From NCBI GenBank assembly GCA_027001525.1, contig JALTMR010000156.1:1-6822 (forward strand): a stretch of 6,822 bases of DNA, in the 5' to 3' direction. The notes beneath the pieces were generated by a model, which made no database searches, was not told where the DNA came from, and worked only from the letters and a program-made list of their open reading frames with translations. Both the position numbers and the translations under genes were made by a program. The DNA comes from Gammaproteobacteria bacterium. Lineage in GTDB: Bacteria; Pseudomonadota; Gammaproteobacteria; Tenderiales; Tenderiaceae. Position 1 is the stretch's first letter. Each line of letters opens with the position of its first letter. Shown here piece by piece: positions 6,039 through 6,822 of the stretch.

Positions 6039-6785
6039 GTGGATCAAGCTGATTTTGAACTCCAGTTAAAAGTTTGGAAAGACCTTGCTATTAGCAAGCA
6101 GATATTGATGAGAACGGCAAGTGATGCTTTGGGCCTGGACCCGGACTGTAGCGCTGAAGCACTGAAAGAGAAAATGGACGCGGCGATCAAGAAGGCGATT
6201 GAAGCCGAAGCCGACATCAGTGAAGCGCAAGAGCATGCCAAAGTAGCCATCGCGGTCATGGAAAAGAAGATGGCGGCCAGTGAAAAGGCAGTCTCTATCT
6301 CTGAAGCGGCCAAAAAGGCGGCGGAAGAGACTCTGCAAAACTACGAGCAGCAGATGGCCGCCGAGCGCGCAGCCCACTTCAGCGAAATGAAGAAGGTTAA
6401 AGCGCAGCTGGTTGAAAAAGATAAAGCGTTGAAGGCGATTAACAAAGCCCTGGCGGATACGCCGGAAAACGTCATTAAAAAGCTGAAAACGCTCAAAAAG
6501 CAGAAAGACGAAGAGGCGGCTTCACGTAAAGTGGTCACGGGCGAAGCGAGTGCCTTGCGCAAAGAGAAGCGGGCCCTTGATAAACGCGTTTCCGAGATGA
6601 AAGCCGTGCTGGAAGAGAGCGCCAAGCAGGTTGAGCAATACCGCGAGCTGCACAAGGTTTGCGAAACACTGCAAGAGCAGCTCAAGCCCCTGGTGGAAGA
6701 TGAAAAAGCGCTGCCTGTGATTCCGAAGCTGGATGACAAGGCGCTGGAGAAAATCACCAAAGCGGCTGAAAAAGAAGACAAATAG
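6039..6785 (+). CDS. Cytoplasmic coiled-coil protein of unknown function
   Basis: A 248-residue soluble protein with no signal peptide or membrane span. After a compact N-terminal segment (MDQADFELQLKVWKDLAISKQ begins it) with helix-breaking DPDC at 34-37, residues from about 40 to 215 are almost pure Glu/Lys/Ala/Leu heptad-like helix. A break at ALADTPENV (137-145) divides two coiled-coil arms, and the tail is Pro-containing and then acidic-basic (DEKALPVIPKLDDKALEK). I recall similar proteins as conserved hypotheticals in marine gammaproteobacteria, especially the N-terminal block and the KALADTPENVIKKLKTLKKQK segment, but that is from memory and no function is attached. Possible roles include scaffold, structural or nucleoid-associated protein; the sequence does not choose. 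The GTG start is supported by the ribosome site at 6029. The gene stands alone, with its own promoter and a hairpin 15 bases after the stop. Confidence 0.88.
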   Translation: MDQADFELQLKVWKDLAISKQILMRTASDALGLDPDCSAEALKEKMDAAIKKAIEAEADISEAQEHAKVAIAVMEKKMAASEKAVSISEAAKKAAEETLQNYEQQMAAERAAHFSEMKKVKAQLVEKDKALKAINKALADTPENVIKKLKTLKKQKDEEAASRKVVTGEASALRKEKRALDKRVSEMKAVLEESAKQVEQYRELHKVCETLQEQLKPLVEDEKALPVIPKLDDKALEKITKAAEKEDK

Positions 6786-6796
6786 AGACTCAGCAG

Positions 6797-6822
6797 GCAT
6801 CACGGCCAAACGTGCCGTGAGC
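6797..6822 (+). terminator. Probable terminator hairpin of the coiled-coil gene
   Basis: TCACGGC (6800-6806) and GCCGTGA (6814-6820) form a perfect 7-bp stem with a 7-base loop. Two more G-C pairs form below a bulged A (6799), reaching the last base of the window. Any T run would lie beyond the edge, so the call rests on the stem and its place just after the stop. Confidence 0.58.

Noticed and set aside
5840..6052. Plus-strand frame of 70 codons in the intergenic region
   Set aside because: It has no ribosome site, its Phe-rich middle is just the T tracts, and it runs through the promoter and ribosome site of the coiled-coil gene.
6341..6781. Minus-strand Ser/Phe-rich frame of 146 codons
   Set aside because: It is the reverse reading of Glu/Lys coiled-coil codons, a common artefact, with no independent support.

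Overview
This window looks like chromosomal DNA from a gammaproteobacterium. GC content is moderately high, genes are tightly packed with Shine-Dalgarno sites, and the proteins include a MacB/LolD-type ABC transporter, a SpoU/TrmH-family methyltransferase and a type II signal-peptide lipoprotein. I cannot name the genus. I see no mobile element, rRNA, tRNA or CRISPR array.

Layout. The left edge (1-887, minus) holds an EamA/DMT-family permease whose C-terminus runs off the window. After a 225-base gap comes a compact minus-strand cluster (1113-4272), read from right to left. It comprises an unlisted 38-residue membrane peptide, a SpoU/TrmH-like RNA 2'-O-methyltransferase, an exported alpha-helical (TPR-like) protein, an ABC ATPase and an FtsX/MacB-type permease. 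Junctions are 2, 10 and 3 nt, then an 8-nt overlap, so one transcript with coupled translation is likely. A 200-base spacer follows, and then a minus-strand outer-membrane-type lipoprotein of unknown function (4473-5639). A non-coding stretch of about 400 bases (5640-6038), with several hairpins and two T7 tracts, separates it from a plus-strand coiled-coil protein (6039-6785). That gene is followed by a hairpin at the right edge.

How the genes may work together. The ATPase and FtsX-type permease should form a mechanotransmission-type ABC transporter (LolCDE/MacB superfamily) acting on the periplasm or outer membrane. The exported helical protein, translated immediately upstream, is the obvious candidate partner. 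The methyltransferase may be only a passenger, but the tight junctions tie its expression to the transporter. The lipoprotein, the coiled-coil protein and the DMT permease show no clear link to this cluster.

The most unusual items are the tiny membrane peptide heading the cluster, the methyltransferase-transporter linkage, and the structured intergenic region that could encode a small RNA. None can be proven from sequence alone. I do not see an unmistakable new defence or mobile system here.
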